Source of the DNA: Choristoneura fumiferana
Taxonomy: Eukaryota > Arthropoda > Insecta > Lepidoptera > Tortricidae
Length of the DNA stretch: 64,000 nt
Assembly: GCF_025370935.1 (NCBI RefSeq)
Contig: NC_133477.1
Coordinates: 16,318,186-16,382,185 of the forward strand
Reading direction: 5' to 3'
Shown here: positions 10,278 to 21,918 of the stretch, piece after piece
Layout: each line of letters opens with the position of its first letter
How positions within the stretch are numbered: position 1 is the stretch's first letter
The notes under the pieces: generated by a model
What the model saw: the letters and a program-made list of their open reading frames with translations, nothing else
What the model was told of the DNA's origin: nothing
Databases searched by the model: none
Position numbers and translations under genes: made by a program

Positions 10278-10499
10278 ACTAGCTTTTGCCCGCGGCTTCG
10301 CCTGCGTGGAATTCGGTTATCGCGCGCTGTTCCCTCGGGAACTATGCATTTTCCGGTATAAAAAGTAGCCTATATCACTCTCTGGCCCATGACCTATCTC
10401 TATGCCAAAAATCACGTCGATCCGTCGCTCCGTTTCGACGTGAATGACGGACAAACATACAAACACACACACTTTCGCATGTATAATATTAGTATGGAT
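10278..10499 (+). repeat. About 210-bp interspersed repeat, family 'ttttgcccgcggcttc', near-complete copy
   Basis: It begins actagcttttgcccgcggc and ends tataatattagtatggat. Internal blocks include gttatcgcgcgctgttccct and aaaatcacgtcgatccgtcg. This and the copy at 51051-51266 define the family ends. Non-coding. Confidence 0.75.
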
Positions 10500-12488
10500 G
10501 TGACATAATCAAAATAAATACTGACAAACTGCTAGGTTATCTATAAACGGTAGCTTGTGCTGTCCGTGCCTATTACTCAATACCTTCGATACAACACAAT
10601 ACATAAACAATGACATGCCGTTTATGGTGAATCAAATCAAAACCGAACAGTCGAACTACCTATCTCAAAGTCCTAAGTTTATTTTGCAACTTTAAAATTA
10701 AACTTGACTTAGCCAACTTAAGGTTGGATTTAGATCGTCAGGGTAAACGAAACATAGAACTATGTTATTTCCAACGAAACCCACCAAGCCTGTTGCATTA
10801 TGCAGGACGCAACGAGACCTGTATAATTACATAGCGGAATATATTACTAAAGCAGTTTATGTTGGATTTAATATGTTGAGCTATAAATATTTCAGAGTGA
10901 AAAAAAGTGCAAAAAAAGTGTTATGCTACATTTACATGGTTGCCAAGGCTTCTTCCGAGTGCGTTAGTGTTTTTCAGTCATTCTTTGATTTGTGTTCAAA
11001 AACAGGCTGGATCAACGACAGGCTCTTGCGAACCAAAGCATACCTACCCCGTTTAGACGCTTTATGTAGACGCTCGACAAGCCTCGGCAAACGTGTAAGT
11101 GTACTACCGCGTCCTCACCTTTGGCAGGAGCCGGCAAATACACAGTCTTTGCTTACTCTCACATATGACAGCGTCGTGTGCTTTTGCCGTTTTGATTAAC
11201 GTGAGGCCCCAACATGAAGCCGTCTTGAAGCGCTTGCCAAGCCTTAGTCAATGTTCACAAGTTCAACCGTAGAAACAGGGTGTTCAGCATAGCTTGGAGG
11301 GGCTCGGTGCCGCGTCTATCGAGTTAGATTAGACACCGATACAAGCATATGGACATCAATGGCCTAGTTAAAAAAACGTAGGCGAGAACACATATACATA
11401 GGTACACAAGATCCAAACCTGCGTAAATCTTGCAGAAAAAATCACTATGCTTCTGGTCCTTTATATACTTGTATGCTAATAATAACCATAATATTCATAT
11501 TATTATCATAAAACGTAATCTCCGTATCAGTTATCTCCCTCATCAAACCACGTTCCACCCTCGCGGCTCTTGTTTAAACAGCCGCTGCGGACCAAGATAA
11601 CCCAACAAAAAGGTAGAAGAGGCGTCATAATAGTTTACGTATTCACTGGAATGTCTTTCCCAGAGATTTTCGCAATATGGAAAGAATTCATGAAACGGCG
11701 TCATGCAAATGAGAAATGAAACCTGGCCCAAAAGCGTGGGTGAGGATCGTGAGACCAGCACAAATCTGACTCGACATCAAAAACACGTAGATGCACTTCT
11801 ATTAAAAAGTCGTAAAGTTGAATATTGGTCAGACTAGTAGACGTTAATGCTGTAGTTGCTTCCATATCGGTAAAATGTTTATCTTATTTGATGTTTATTT
11901 GAGGTTACATCCTTAGATAGATAATCCAATTTAAGAAGGCATGAAGCGAGTCATATTTCGTATTCTTCCCAGTAAATAACGAGGTGAGGCAGGGCTCTTC
12001 GTTTATTTGGCAATGGTTTACTGCGGTCATAATCTCTCATAGATAATACGGCGTTTTATTGGTTTTATTCGTTTTATTCGAGCCAATAAAATAGATACAG
12101 TTGGACATAGTAATTGCGGTGTCGGATAATAACTAGGTTGGACTTTTTTACGAGAAGCAAACCAGGTTTTAGCTATCTAGTACGTTTTATATTCACTTTT
12201 TACCACATCGTAAAGAATATTGCTTGTTAAAATACAAATGGGGAAGCTCAATTTACTCCCCACTGTTTTATGAATATTTTATTTGTATTTTCGTGTAGTA
12301 CCTACTTGATAAGCGTGAAATATCTTACTGTAGAGACACTTAATTCAAATTGAATTGGCTTGTGTTAATTTGCTTTGGAAATATTAAGGTATAATATACT
12401 TACAGCTGTGTAAGAACAGCACATCAACCATAGATAAACTATACTAACAATAAATGTACCTATAAACGCATTTACATAAAAATAAAAA
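10500..12488. other. Intron sequence with one 145-codon open frame of unknown meaning
   Basis: A frame open from an ATG at 10762 to 11199 is the longest in the window, but its translation resembles no protein I know. It includes an acceptor-like gtttttcag at 10971-10979 and a donor-like gtaagt at 11094. A cryptic exon is therefore conceivable, but nothing else supports it. The rest is anonymous AT-rich sequence. Confidence 0.3.
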
Positions 12489-12835
12489 GGAAAATTAATG
12501 TTTTCCTTGCGCGATAGAATACGGAATACGGAAATTTGCCGAAGAACTGAAGTGACCGACATAGCTCGAAGAATATGTAAGTTGAATTTGCAATGGGCAG
12601 GCCACATTGCTCGAAAAACAGATAACCGTTGGTGCAGAAAGCTCCTTGGGTGACGAACCGAAAGACCGAAAGACAAAGCATTGGTAGGCCTCCCATTAAG
12701 TGGACCAACGACATCGCGAGAGTTGTGGGCATTTAATTTTATATAATTTACTAAATCTATTATTCTCTATTATTAATTTTTTCTTCATCCTATGTACACA
12801 GTTACCTATACAATAAAACATTCTCATTCTCATTC
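12489..12835 (+). mobile_element. Decayed 3' end of an RTE-like LINE
   Basis: One frame near 12530-12655 reads a peptide containing LNLQWAGHIARKTDNRW, followed after a stop by KWTNDIARVVG in a shifted frame. The (K/L)WxWAGHxAR motif with downstream W-D/N-I is typical of the C-terminus of insect RTE-type endonuclease/reverse transcriptase proteins. A polyadenylation-like aataaaa precedes a cattctcattctcattct tail. Only the last part of the element remains, with frameshifts and stops. Confidence 0.7.
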
Positions 12836-12922
12836 TTATACGTTAACCGCCGCTCCGTCCGCGAAGAATTCGTTCGAACGAGTAGAATTCGAGCTGAGCT
12901 TTTTGAGCTAGATAGGCGTTAT

Positions 12923-13047
12923 ACTGACTCAATTCGAAATAATTTCATGGTTAAACTGTAAGGTACCTATATATTTAATAAACTATATAAGTTGTTTTGG
13001 TGCAAAAAGTTTATTATTGAAATGATATTATTTCGAATTGAGTCAGT
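12923..13047. mobile_element. Foldback element with a perfect 21-bp inverted repeat
   Basis: Arm actgactcaattcgaaataa(t) at 12923-12943 is repeated exactly in inverse at 13027-13047. The 83-bp interior is AT-rich and non-coding. Perfect arms suggest either a recent MITE or a constrained hairpin. No other copy was seen in the window. Confidence 0.65.
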
Positions 13048-14689
13048 ACAATTCTGAGGGTGCGTTAGTTTCTATTCCATCCAAACACAACATCGGAGGG
13101 AACGAATGGATCAAAATAAACTTGCTGTTAAAAACCGTGGGCCCTAGGTAGTTTGTACTAGTAAATAAATCTAGTTATCATTTGGGCCCTTTTTCACAGA
13201 TTCCTGAGGCGGGTATTACAGGTTACACCCACACTGGCGCCTGCGCCGTGGGTGCCACATTCCGAAACCTGACACGTCCAGTTACGTTACATGCTAATAC
13301 AGCAACTAGGCAAAAATAAAGCAACTTTACAGCCCGTTGATTGATGTTTTTGCTCCCAAGAGCGGTTTCGTACTAGGTCCAATCCGAATCAGTGAAGATA
13401 CGATCCGGAGCAGTCGTTTCTATTTATGTTTTAAACGTTTAGCCAACAAATACAAAGAGATTGAATTGAGTAATCTTAGAATCTATGACAACTTAACAGA
13501 AAAGTAAGGTAATTTAAAACCAAGTTCATTTAAATATTTACGAAATAAATTTAAAGACTCCCTCGCCCTGTATAGACCAAGAGACAAAGACCACGTAAAG
13601 ACCATAGCGCTTGCCGATGCGTAGCAGCCTAGAAGCAGGGCTAAGCTGGAATATTTCTCAGTTACACGCTACAGGATATACGCAACTTAAATCCTATTAA
13701 CATTTTATTATAATAAAAATACCAATTATTTCAGTGGAAAAGTTGCGTGTATAAAATATAATCGTTTCTTACGATTAACTTAGTTATTAACCCGGTCCAT
13801 AAGTAGATATGTATAATTATCAAGATAATAAAACTTTCTTCTATTTCCTTATTTAAATAACTGTGATTCACATAGCTCCGAGTTTTTATAGGTAGCATTA
13901 TATTTAATGCGAAGAAAATCGAGTAAAACGCACCGTTTTGCCGTACCAACCGATCATAGGAAGTAAGATCATAAGTACATTTTTTCTGCTTCTCATGAGC
14001 GTTGGGAGAACGCCGCCTTATAGCGCTGTATCGCGTTTATTTATTACACGTGATGTGATTACAGTGTGCATTCATTAGGATGCGTTTTAAAACCCATCAG
14101 GTAAAATCTGTTCATGTCTTATTTTCCGTTTTCCTCTTTTTAAAATACATTGAATGTCAGGAATAAATATTTTTCTTTCGAAAGAAATTTATTTCTTTAT
14201 TTCTAATACCACTTGTTTTTGTCATTAAAATAATGTAGGTATGGTATTAAAACAGTGCAAATCAACTATGAAGTTATCATGAGTATAAGTATGTATCTTG
14301 AAACTGAACTTCGAACTGAGAGTGTGGTGAAATATCGGTGGCGCTTAATGATGGCAGTTGCGGTTATGTTGCAGTTCTAACTGCAACATGTATTCTAATA
14401 CAGTCCCTCTGCACTGGCCTTAAGTACTTTGTCACTGTATGCATTCTCAGAATTTTATAAGAAAGTACAAACAGTGTGACAGCGATAACTTAGCCGATGA
14501 GGTAGTAAAGTATAATTATATCTTTGACCTTGAATGCACAATTTGAAATCATCAAAGTCAAAGTATTTGTTATGTATTGTGTGTATCTTCATGATGCGAT
14601 ATAACTCCAGCTCTAATTAAAGTACTGCTAGTATTAGATCAATCAAGGACATACAACCCTTCACATTCGGCTAAGTAAATAACGTGGCC
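13048..14689. other. AT-rich intron sequence; short palindrome near 14366-14389
   Basis: Nothing gene-like. The only marked structure is an 11-bp-arm palindrome at 14366-14389 (arm atgttgcagtt with a 2-bp centre). Confidence 0.4.
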
Positions 14690-14935
14690 AGATTAGGTGC
14701 TTGGTTAGCGGCGCCGGCGTGGGCGCCGGTGGGCGGGACCTCGACCTGCGGACGACAGGTCGAAAGGATCTTTTGAGAAAGGCTACCTGGGTTGCCATAC
14801 GTTCCGGTAAGCTAGGACAGGTCTCAGGTCACACAAGGCTTGAAGTGCATGAGACATCATGCTGTCGTGTCCCGCCAATTAAGGAAAATGTCCCAGTTAT
14901 CCGGTCCCGGCATTAGCACAACGGAAGGACAAGTC
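14690..14935 (+). other. GC-rich block with a 72-codon open frame, unassigned
   Basis: Base composition jumps here compared with both flanks (gcggcgccggcgtgggcgcc at about 14708). The open frame from 14701 begins with a GTG rather than an ATG and I do not recognise its translation. It may be a fragment of a retroelement coding region. There are no good splice sites around it. Confidence 0.3.
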
Positions 14936-15329
14936 GCAAGAATTTTGATCAGACTAGATTTTAGCACGGTATTGTGTTTAGTTTTTTAAAAATGTAACCC
15001 TGAGCATCATCTTATTTAATAATACTTACCGAAACGGTAATGAATGACGCAAAAAACGCTGAAAAGGCTGAATAATATACCCTTTTGTTGCGTAAAATGC
15101 ATATTGAAATCATTTGTGTATTAAAATCAAGGTTGCACTTTGTCTTATACCTACTAAGTTTTTGATCTCTAGCTACGCTATTTTGTCTTTGATTGTACAG
15201 TTCGACATCCCCATATTTATGGCCACTCTAGCCTAAGTAGGTAGGATGTAGACTGAGGTAATGATGTAGGTTGAAAAGAGATTTTGTAGTAAAAATGTGA
15301 AATACGAACGGAAACAAGCTATTAACCGC

Positions 15330-15401
15330 GACTGTCGACGAATAACTCGTTCAACGCTACCCCGAGGAACTATGCAATTTTCCTATATAAAAATAATCCT
15401 A
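15330..15401 (+). repeat. Left part of an interrupted interspersed repeat
   Basis: The phrase gaggaactatgcaattttcc then tataaaaataatccta belongs to the same general repeat type as 23760-23930 (ttatcccgcgggaactatgc). The repeat resumes after 15697 at aatcctatgtctttctctgg, so it was split by the LINE fragment between. Confidence 0.55.
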
Positions 15402-15697
15402 AGACCCGAATAGTTGATGTTGGAAAAGCGACCGCCAAACTTAAGTGGGACTGGGCCGGGCATGTCTGCCGGATGCACCCACAAAGATGAGCGCACAAAA
15501 GCCACATGGTGGGTACCACATGACGGGCACCGACGGCAAGGCAGGCCGAGGCGGAGATGGCGAGATGACCTGGACGCGGAACTGAGTGAGTGGCCAAATA
15601 TAGCTCTGGATAGGGAGATGTGGAAGTCAAGAGGAGAGGCCTTTGCCCAGCAGTGGGACACAGATATAGGCTAAATATAATAATAATTATAAATAAT
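15402..15697 (+). mobile_element. 5'-truncated RTE-like LINE 3' end, nested insertion
   Basis: Frames here read KLKWDWAGHVCRMHP and then, after a one-base shift, GHRRQGRPRRRWRDDLDAEL and WKSRGEAFAQQWDTDIG. This C-terminal peptide and its order are characteristic of lepidopteran RTE-like reverse transcriptase proteins. The fragment ends in a (TAA)n tail. The bases aataatccta occur on both sides (15392-15401 and 15698-15707), fitting a target site duplication. At least one frameshift and an early stop make it dead. Confidence 0.75.
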
Positions 15698-15810
15698 AAT
15701 AATCCTATGTCTTTCTCTGGGTCTTAAATAACCAAATTCGTCTAAATCAGTTTAGCGGTTTAAACGTAAAGAGTTAACAGACAGACGAAATTACTTTCAC
15801 ATTTGTAATA
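15698..15810 (+). repeat. Right part of the interrupted interspersed repeat
   Basis: It continues the repeat that begins before the LINE fragment: ctctgggtcttaaataacc, then agcggtttaaacgt and acagacagacgaaatta. These blocks recur in loosely similar order at 23830-23930. Confidence 0.5.
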
Positions 15811-16639
15811 TTACCAAGAATGGATCCACCAAATCTGGGTTCAACTTTATACTGACAACGATAACGTACATTCGAAATCTTTCTTTTAGGTAAAAATTTA
15901 GGTATTTTGTGATAACAAGCGTTCTTGATTGTTTCACCGATACACACTCACACGTACGAAACGAAACGTGGCTGAAAAATGTAGGTATAAAGTAAAAATT
16001 GGTTGATTCCATAAACTTAGCAGATTGATGTCTTAGTCCGTCTACTCTCGCTATTCACGGCAATTGCATTTCTTTATATGGACAAGCAACCTATTGTGGT
16101 AGTCGTGAGTTACGGAATACGAGAATGGCAGCCCTTAGAAATGATGTGGGAAGGATCGCTGATAATTTCTCAATTTTTACTCGTATTGGTGCCAATAAGG
16201 AAGTATCGCAAAAGTTGGAAATTAACGATGATTTTAGGAAGTTTTCATAGATTTCTTTTGTTTTATTAGATACTACAATGATAGTTTTGAAGTAAAACCA
16301 TAGGAATCGCAGTAACCAATTATTATATTTTTTCTTATATACTAATTTTCAATAGCTGATATCACTATAAAAATTGTTGATAATGAGACAAAATTAAAAA
16401 TTTCAACTATTCGGACAGTCACCGGTACTCAAATGTCTGCCTTATCTGGCCTTTTAGCTATAAATATGCCTCGCGATTTTATCTCACGAGTGATTTCAAT
16501 TCCTTTTACTATTAATTCTATGGTGTATACTGTCATAGTCTATTTATCTCATTAAAAGTAGCAAAACAGGGTCAGTCGTACTTAGTATCACCCTCACGTG
16601 CCAAAACTATTTCTGCTAAAGACGTAATTTACTATTATT
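15811..16639. other. AT-rich intron sequence without recognised feature
   Basis: A weak acceptor/donor fusion (ctttcttttag then gtaaaa, junction 15889/15890) is present but lacks the CAG and GTAAG of the strong sites. Nothing else. Confidence 0.35.
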
Positions 16640-17060
16640 AACCCTAAGCACCAGAAAAAGCGCGCTAATTGCAAAAACGTATCCAATCAACGGTGATCTA
16701 TGCTCGAGTGCAATGCAAGGCGCTTGCGCAGGCGGCGCACTGGCGCCATCTACCGTGATCTATCGGCGGGAACTCGCCTCTCATTATACTCTTATCGCGC
16801 GTCAATGCAAATCCGACGGTTTATCTTAGAAAAGTTAGTTTTCAAGTAAATACTTCGCTTGTTTTAAGTCTGTGGGCGGAAAAGTGATTGTGAAATTCGT
16901 CCGGCTCTTACCCTTGCGTGGGCTTGTAATTATACGTCTAGCTATAATTTATGTTGGTTAATATCGTCAAAATTAATGGAGCAATGCTTGCGCCGTTTGT
17001 CGTTCGTGATCGATAAATAATTAGCTTAATTGGCTGTTGAAAATAAACAGTGCATTGCAT
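16640..17060. promoter_or_regulatory. Repeat-poor block with octamer and homeodomain-type sites; possible enhancer
   Basis: This stretch is free of the repeat families that fill the surroundings and has more balanced base composition. It contains atgcaaat (POU octamer, about 16806), taattag and cttaattgg (homeodomain-type cores, about 17020-17035) and tgatcgata (about 17008). Such motifs arise by chance in AT-rich DNA, so a regulatory role is only a suggestion. A first exon or promoter here cannot be excluded. Confidence 0.25.
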
Positions 17061-17119
17061 AGGTTTTGTGTAGACTACCCTCGAACCATACTGGAAAGAA
17101 GGAAAGTAAGAGTATTCGT

Positions 17120-17270
17120 GGTATTAAAGATAACACGTCCCACTACCGGGCAAAGGGTCACAGAATTATAGGGGTTGAGTTGTAATTCCCACGCGGTCCT
17201 AGTGCGAATTGGGAACTTCACATGCACCATGAAAGGATATAGGTCCAACCACTGGGCTACCAGGGCTTCT
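17120..17270 (-). mobile_element. tRNA-derived SINE, minus orientation
   Basis: On the minus strand it reads gccctggtagcccagtggtt, which contains a perfect A box (TAGCCCAGTGG, + positions 17249-17259). About 40 nt further is a degenerate B-box-like gaagttcccaattcgc. The body then runs toward cccggtagtgggacgtgtta, a phrase typical of lepidopteran retroposon tails. No complete tRNA fold is present. Confidence 0.55.
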
Positions 17271-17308
17271 TTGAGGTTCTAAATATGTACGTTGACTTAT
17301 TTGTGATT

Positions 17309-17331
17309 TTCTTTTTTTTTTTCAGGTAAGT
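17309..17331 (+). promoter_or_regulatory. Candidate recursive splice site RP2 (3'ss fused to 5'ss)
   Basis: A run of 15 pyrimidines and CAG (ttctttttttttttcag) is followed immediately by GTAAGT, junction 17325/17326. This is a full match to the Drosophila ratchet-point consensus, pyrimidine tract plus CAG|GTAAGT. Branch-like sequences (cttat, gtgat) precede it by 20-35 nt. No exon boundary on either side makes sense as ordinary splicing. Confidence 0.7.
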
Positions 17332-17483
17332 AGTGCTGTAATTCTAATAAGTGAGACCTGCATTGTGGCTGAATTTTAGGTAACAAATCGTTAAAAAAAT
17401 TAGTAGTAAAAGTACCTTGAATTCATAATTTTACAATACTCCTGGGTCAAGAGACTAAACCCCAACACAATTAGCAGGGTAGC

Positions 17484-17705
17484 TTAGGCTGCATTTCCAC
17501 CAGACCTGTCCGAGGATGTGTTGCGAGGAATGTGTTTTTCATGAACCAATAGTAATGCTTCATTTACCTATTCTCGCACAGCACTGCTCTGGTGGAAACA
17601 GCTGAGCGGAGCGAGGCGAGGTAAATGAAGCGTTCCTATTAGTGTATGAAAAACACGTTCCTCGCAACACATCCTCGCACATCTCTGTTGGAAATTCGGC
17701 CTTAC
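17484..17705. mobile_element. Foldback MITE with arms of about 85 bp
   Basis: The left arm begins taggctgcatttccacca and the right arm ends tggaaattcggcctta. Both share cgaggatgtgttgcgagga and cttcatttacct in inverted orientation. The centre contains ctgctctggtggaaacagct. A half copy lies at 10118-10217. Non-coding. Confidence 0.8.
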
Positions 17706-18821
17706 AGTCTGCCTCTTGATTGTTTAAGTAAAGTAAAAGAGGCGAGACTTCGTTGCAACAAGTCGAGGCGTTTCACATGACGCCATCGTTAATAAATAAA
17801 CGCATCCAATAAAACGAGGTTTCCACGACTCGACCGTGTTCTACTAAATTTAATTTAATAATTCAAAGGCGCAGGCTTTACTAGGAACCGTAAAAACAAT
17901 TCCAAAACTCGCCGTTGACTCATAAAATCGAAACGGAACGAGGAAAGAAGCGTTTACGGGACCTTTTTGGGAAACTAGATTCATAGAAGTAGTTCTTATG
18001 TTGATGCGTGTAAGGCACAGGGGGGTCTGTGTGAATTAAAGATCCAAAGTGGACTCAATGTGCGGAAGAAACGCATTCCCATAACATTTGGCCTCGAATT
18101 GGTTTCAAATGACGCGATATTTTTATGTATTTGAAAGCTTTTTCATAGCTAGCTTTATTTCGTGTTGTTCGTTAGTTCATTCGCCTAAAAAATTGTTAAA
18201 GAAATAAAATAAGTTTCGCAAAAAACATTTTGCATTCTCAAAGCCTCGATTTAACGATGCGTGAATAAAAAATCTAACATTCGAACCGAAAACCGCGCCT
18301 AAAAAAAACAAAAAAAAATGGTGTCCAATCTCGTTATAACCTACCAGTACCGGGTCAGTTCCGAACGTTGCCACCAGAGAGCGTGACTAATTATTGACTA
18401 ATGTGTGCCAAAATAAGACGGGTCATTAATTTTGTACGATTGTAAAAAGCAAAGGTCATTCGTTAAGCTTCATTTTTCAAAATAATAACGGATAAAAATC
18501 ACTCGCAAGTTTTAGAAATCAGCACGTTTTACAAATCAGCGCTTCGAAATTTCTCTTACAACAATAATCCTTCCGACGCTTTTTACGAAGGGCTGTGTTC
18601 ATTTAAGAAATTTCAATAGAAATGTTTTATAAACAAATAGTACCTAGTATAAAACTCTGTTAAGTTCAACAGTCGTGGCCGGCTCTAAAATTCACAGTAC
18701 CTAATGGATCCCGAATGTGGAGTAACTTAACAGAGTTCTAGACAATTAGACATGTTTTTTTTCTTTTTAGTTTTATAATTAAGTTGTTAGCCGAGTTTTC
18801 TGATTTTAAAGGTTACCTCGT
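17706..18821. other. AT-rich intron sequence without recognised feature
   Basis: No supported gene or repeat. Confidence 0.4.
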
Positions 18822-18894
18822 ACACCGTATCGTACCATGACATCTCGTTCCTGGTACATTTCTATTACGGCCATTTCATTGCATGATACGGTGT
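18822..18894. repeat. Short imperfect hairpin
   Basis: The ends acaccgtatcgtaccatga and tcattgcatgatacggtgt are inverted copies with a few mismatches, 73 bp in all. It could be a very small MITE or an RNA hairpin. Confidence 0.45.
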
Positions 18895-18924
18895 AGTGTT
18901 TTTTTACAAGTTTTTATTTAGTCT

Positions 18925-19130
18925 CACCTGTCCCGTTGTTTGTCTGTCTGTCTGTAATCAAATCTTGCAAGTTAAATTCGACTAACTGCCAGTAGTTGGA
19001 ATAGTTGGATGAACTTGATATTTAGTATACTTATGTAAATTGCGTGACAATACAATAATCTGGTAGTGACATCCTGGTAGCCCGGCCAGGATCGTCTCCA
19101 CAGGACGGAACTCTTCAACGGTTAATTCAA
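18925..19130 (+). repeat. Interspersed repeat with (GTCT)n head
   Basis: It starts around cacctgtcccgttgtttgtc, runs through gtctgtctgtaatcaaatct and continues to gccaggatcgtctccacagg and ggaactcttcaacggttaa. The text is of a non-coding repeat type familiar from lepidopteran genomes. Boundaries are approximate. Confidence 0.45.
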
Positions 19131-19189
19131 CATAAGTACAGTCAACAAAAAGTACAGTCTGCAAAAAGCTTGTATTCAAAATTGAATTT

Positions 19190-19295
19190 TTACCACAAAA
19201 ATGAATTTTGAATTATTTTTTTTTGTTATGTACTGTATTGCTGTTGATGCCCCAAATAAATAAAATAAAATAAATAAATAAATAATAAACTTATT
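19190..19295 (+). repeat. Retroelement-tail-like AT repeat
   Basis: A ctgtattgctgttgatgccc block followed by an (AAATA)n-type run at about 19254-19292 resembles the A-rich tandem tail of a non-LTR element. No coding remnant was found upstream. Confidence 0.35.
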
Positions 19296-21918
19296 TTATG
19301 TTTGAGTTAGCATCATTTAAACTTAGTAAGTATGAAACCTGCCTGCTATTTATGAAGTTGCCGTGTTTGACGTGCTTGGCTTTTTCTTATCAATACAGCC
19401 GCTTGTGATTGATGTAAATAATGTAAATACAGATAAGCTAAATCCAGCGCCGGGAAACACATTTTCATCTCGAAGGGACATCCGATGCCTTGCTTTGTTG
19501 TGAATCCCTTTCAATCCAGCCTTTTTCAAATCGTTTTCCACTGTAAAAATAACCGTCTCTATCTTTCCTACCGGGTGGGATAGGGAAGGCGAATTCCCGC
19601 GGAAAATCAAGAAGACAAATGTAAACATGGGGCCCGGCAATTCTTTTCCGACGTATAAATTATGCAGAACCCTCCGCGACCGCTATGGAAGGAGTGATGG
19701 TGACGAGTGGTTTTTTTGGACTGAAATTGTGAATAGGAAGCATTTCAGCTTTATTTCGATTTTTCGCCGTATGATTTGATGTTACTTATTAGATCTGCTC
19801 AAGAATAACGCACAGTAAAATCCAATAGGTACCTATATAGTGTTGCGTTTGGTCGATGGTCTACAGTGCCGCGTTACCAACAGTCTAATACCGCGTATCT
19901 GACTAGAGGCAAATTGTATAGCAGAGCGTTAAAATTAAATTGTATAACATAATTATCTTTGTGTTTATAACATATCACTTACGTATCACTTTACTGATAT
20001 AAATTAAAGCTTGTTAAATTCAAGCAAGGCCAATTAAAAAAAAACAGGAACGAGCCGTTATTTTTCGTATTTATATTTAAAATATCACTAATTCCTTGAA
20101 CTCTACTGTATTTTAATGACGAAATTTATATTAAAAATCACTATGAAAAACGATTGAATTTCGTTCTCATGATATTCTAAGGTTATCCAACTTAGTGTTT
20201 ACTAAAAGATAACGTAATCTTCAAGACTCCCACAAAATTGTTTGCTCCGAAATATCAAATCTTATCTTTTGCAATGAATTTATTCGTATTTTTACTGCTC
20301 ATACGTCTTCATAAAACGGTTATTTTATCTTTATTATCATTGCAATTAACGGGTTTCGTTTTGCTTCAATTAAACGCCTATTCTCTCAATTTTGTTTTTG
20401 TTTGTACTGCTCGTAAGAGCTCTTTTTTGGCAGAAAAAAATGTCTCTAAGTATATTATATGCATGTGCCTTGTAATTAATTTACAATTCTTCTTAAGCTC
20501 CAATATTACCCACTAACTAGATTATTACCCACTACCTAGAAGTGATTTTGGTCAGAGCTTGACTAAAATAAATTAAAAAAATACTTTCTACCACTCAAAA
20601 CAATGATTAAATTGGCAAACTCAAAAAGCGCCACTCTTCGCCCCAATTTAAGCGATGTCATTTATTTAACTCAACAATCTTAATTCAAACGAATTTCCTT
20701 TAATAATCTTCAGTCGACTTCATTAGATACAGAATGCCACATTTGGAATCTTATTACGTGAACGAACTCATTGCGCGTGTCATTCCCGTGCCCCGAACAG
20801 GGGAATGAATGGCAGAGGAATGACGCTCAAGTAATGAGATGTTGTATATGGCACAGTAAATTAGTTATCATTATGCTACTGGAAGTTATAGGTAAAAACC
20901 TTAGGACATTTTAAAAGTTTTGTTATAATTTGAATTAAAAATAATAAGGTAAATAAGTACAGTCTGTGTGTATTTCTTATTTTATGTTAAAATAATATTG
21001 AAATAAACGAATACAAGATGCAGATTCTTTTTCAATAACTTTTTTTTTTCAGAATAATGCTCTACGTACTTTTTAACAGTAGATAAACAGTCGTAGAAAT
21101 TATGATAACTAGAAATCAAAATAATAAGCAATTTCCATAGCAATGTAATAAGACGATGTATAAGTACTCAGATATTTTTGAACTCACTTTCGTCATTTTA
21201 TTTCTTTTTTGTTTGTCTGTTCATCTGCTGCTGACTTTACCCTACAACCGTTGTTTACGGTGGTTTCACACCAATTACAGTCCCCACTGCAAGCTTTTAT
21301 TACAAACAAACACTTTAATTAAAAATTGCAACGTTTCCCGTTTTCCAAGGCATTATTTCGTTCTTGAATAAACCCTCACTCCCTAAACCCAATTCCGTGC
21401 GCGACTATTCAGAGGCTCTAGTAATATTTCTTTCATTACCAGTCAAATACTCTCTCGGATTTTTCATTCCCCTGGAGTGGCAGTGTGTGCCAGATTAAAT
21501 TTTCCAAGACCTTTTTTAATAACACTGTTCTTTTTGGTGACGATCCATTTATTGTGCCTGTATTATACAGGCACTGGAGAGATCAGAGATCTGATGTTGG
21601 CTGTGACCACAGAAGTAATGATAAGAGAAATAGAAGTGTCACGCGAACTAAACGCGGAGAAGCCAAATATTCTTAGCGCGTAACTAATGGCTAAAATGGG
21701 TAATGTTAGGTAGGGCTAAGATAGTTTGAATTGCCCCTGACTTCTTATCTTGTATTTTCTAGGCTCAATCTCTAACGAAGCGCCACTCGATTTCATTGCT
21801 CAAAAATGATTTATTGTGGGGAATGTGGTTCAAAAAGGTTAGTGAAATATTTACCTACGTGATTTTGTAAAATCTACGGAAATACAAAACAACGCGTGTG
21901 CATAAAGAGCCGAAAAGT
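19296..21918. other. AT-rich intron sequence without recognised feature
   Basis: It contains one polypyrimidine-AG (tttttttttcag at 21041-21052) with no donor or coding sequence after it. Open frames at 20238 and 21156 look like random translations of T-rich DNA. Confidence 0.4.

Noticed and set aside
10971..11099. Cryptic exon with acceptor gtttttcag and donor gtaagt
   Set aside because: The acceptor tract is short, and no homology or phase evidence links it to exons A-C.
10762..11199. 145-codon open frame, longest in the window
   Set aside because: No similarity I recognise, no promoter or paired splice sites. In 64 kb read in six frames one such frame can occur by chance. Kept only as a remark in the stretch annotation.
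15872..15896. Fifth recursive splice site (ctttcttttag then gtaaaa)
   Set aside because: It has TAG instead of CAG and a weak donor half (GTAAAA). Too far from consensus to list with the four strong sites.
21041..21052. Strong polypyrimidine-AG acceptor
   Set aside because: No donor and no coding frame downstream; pyrimidine runs are frequent in this intron.
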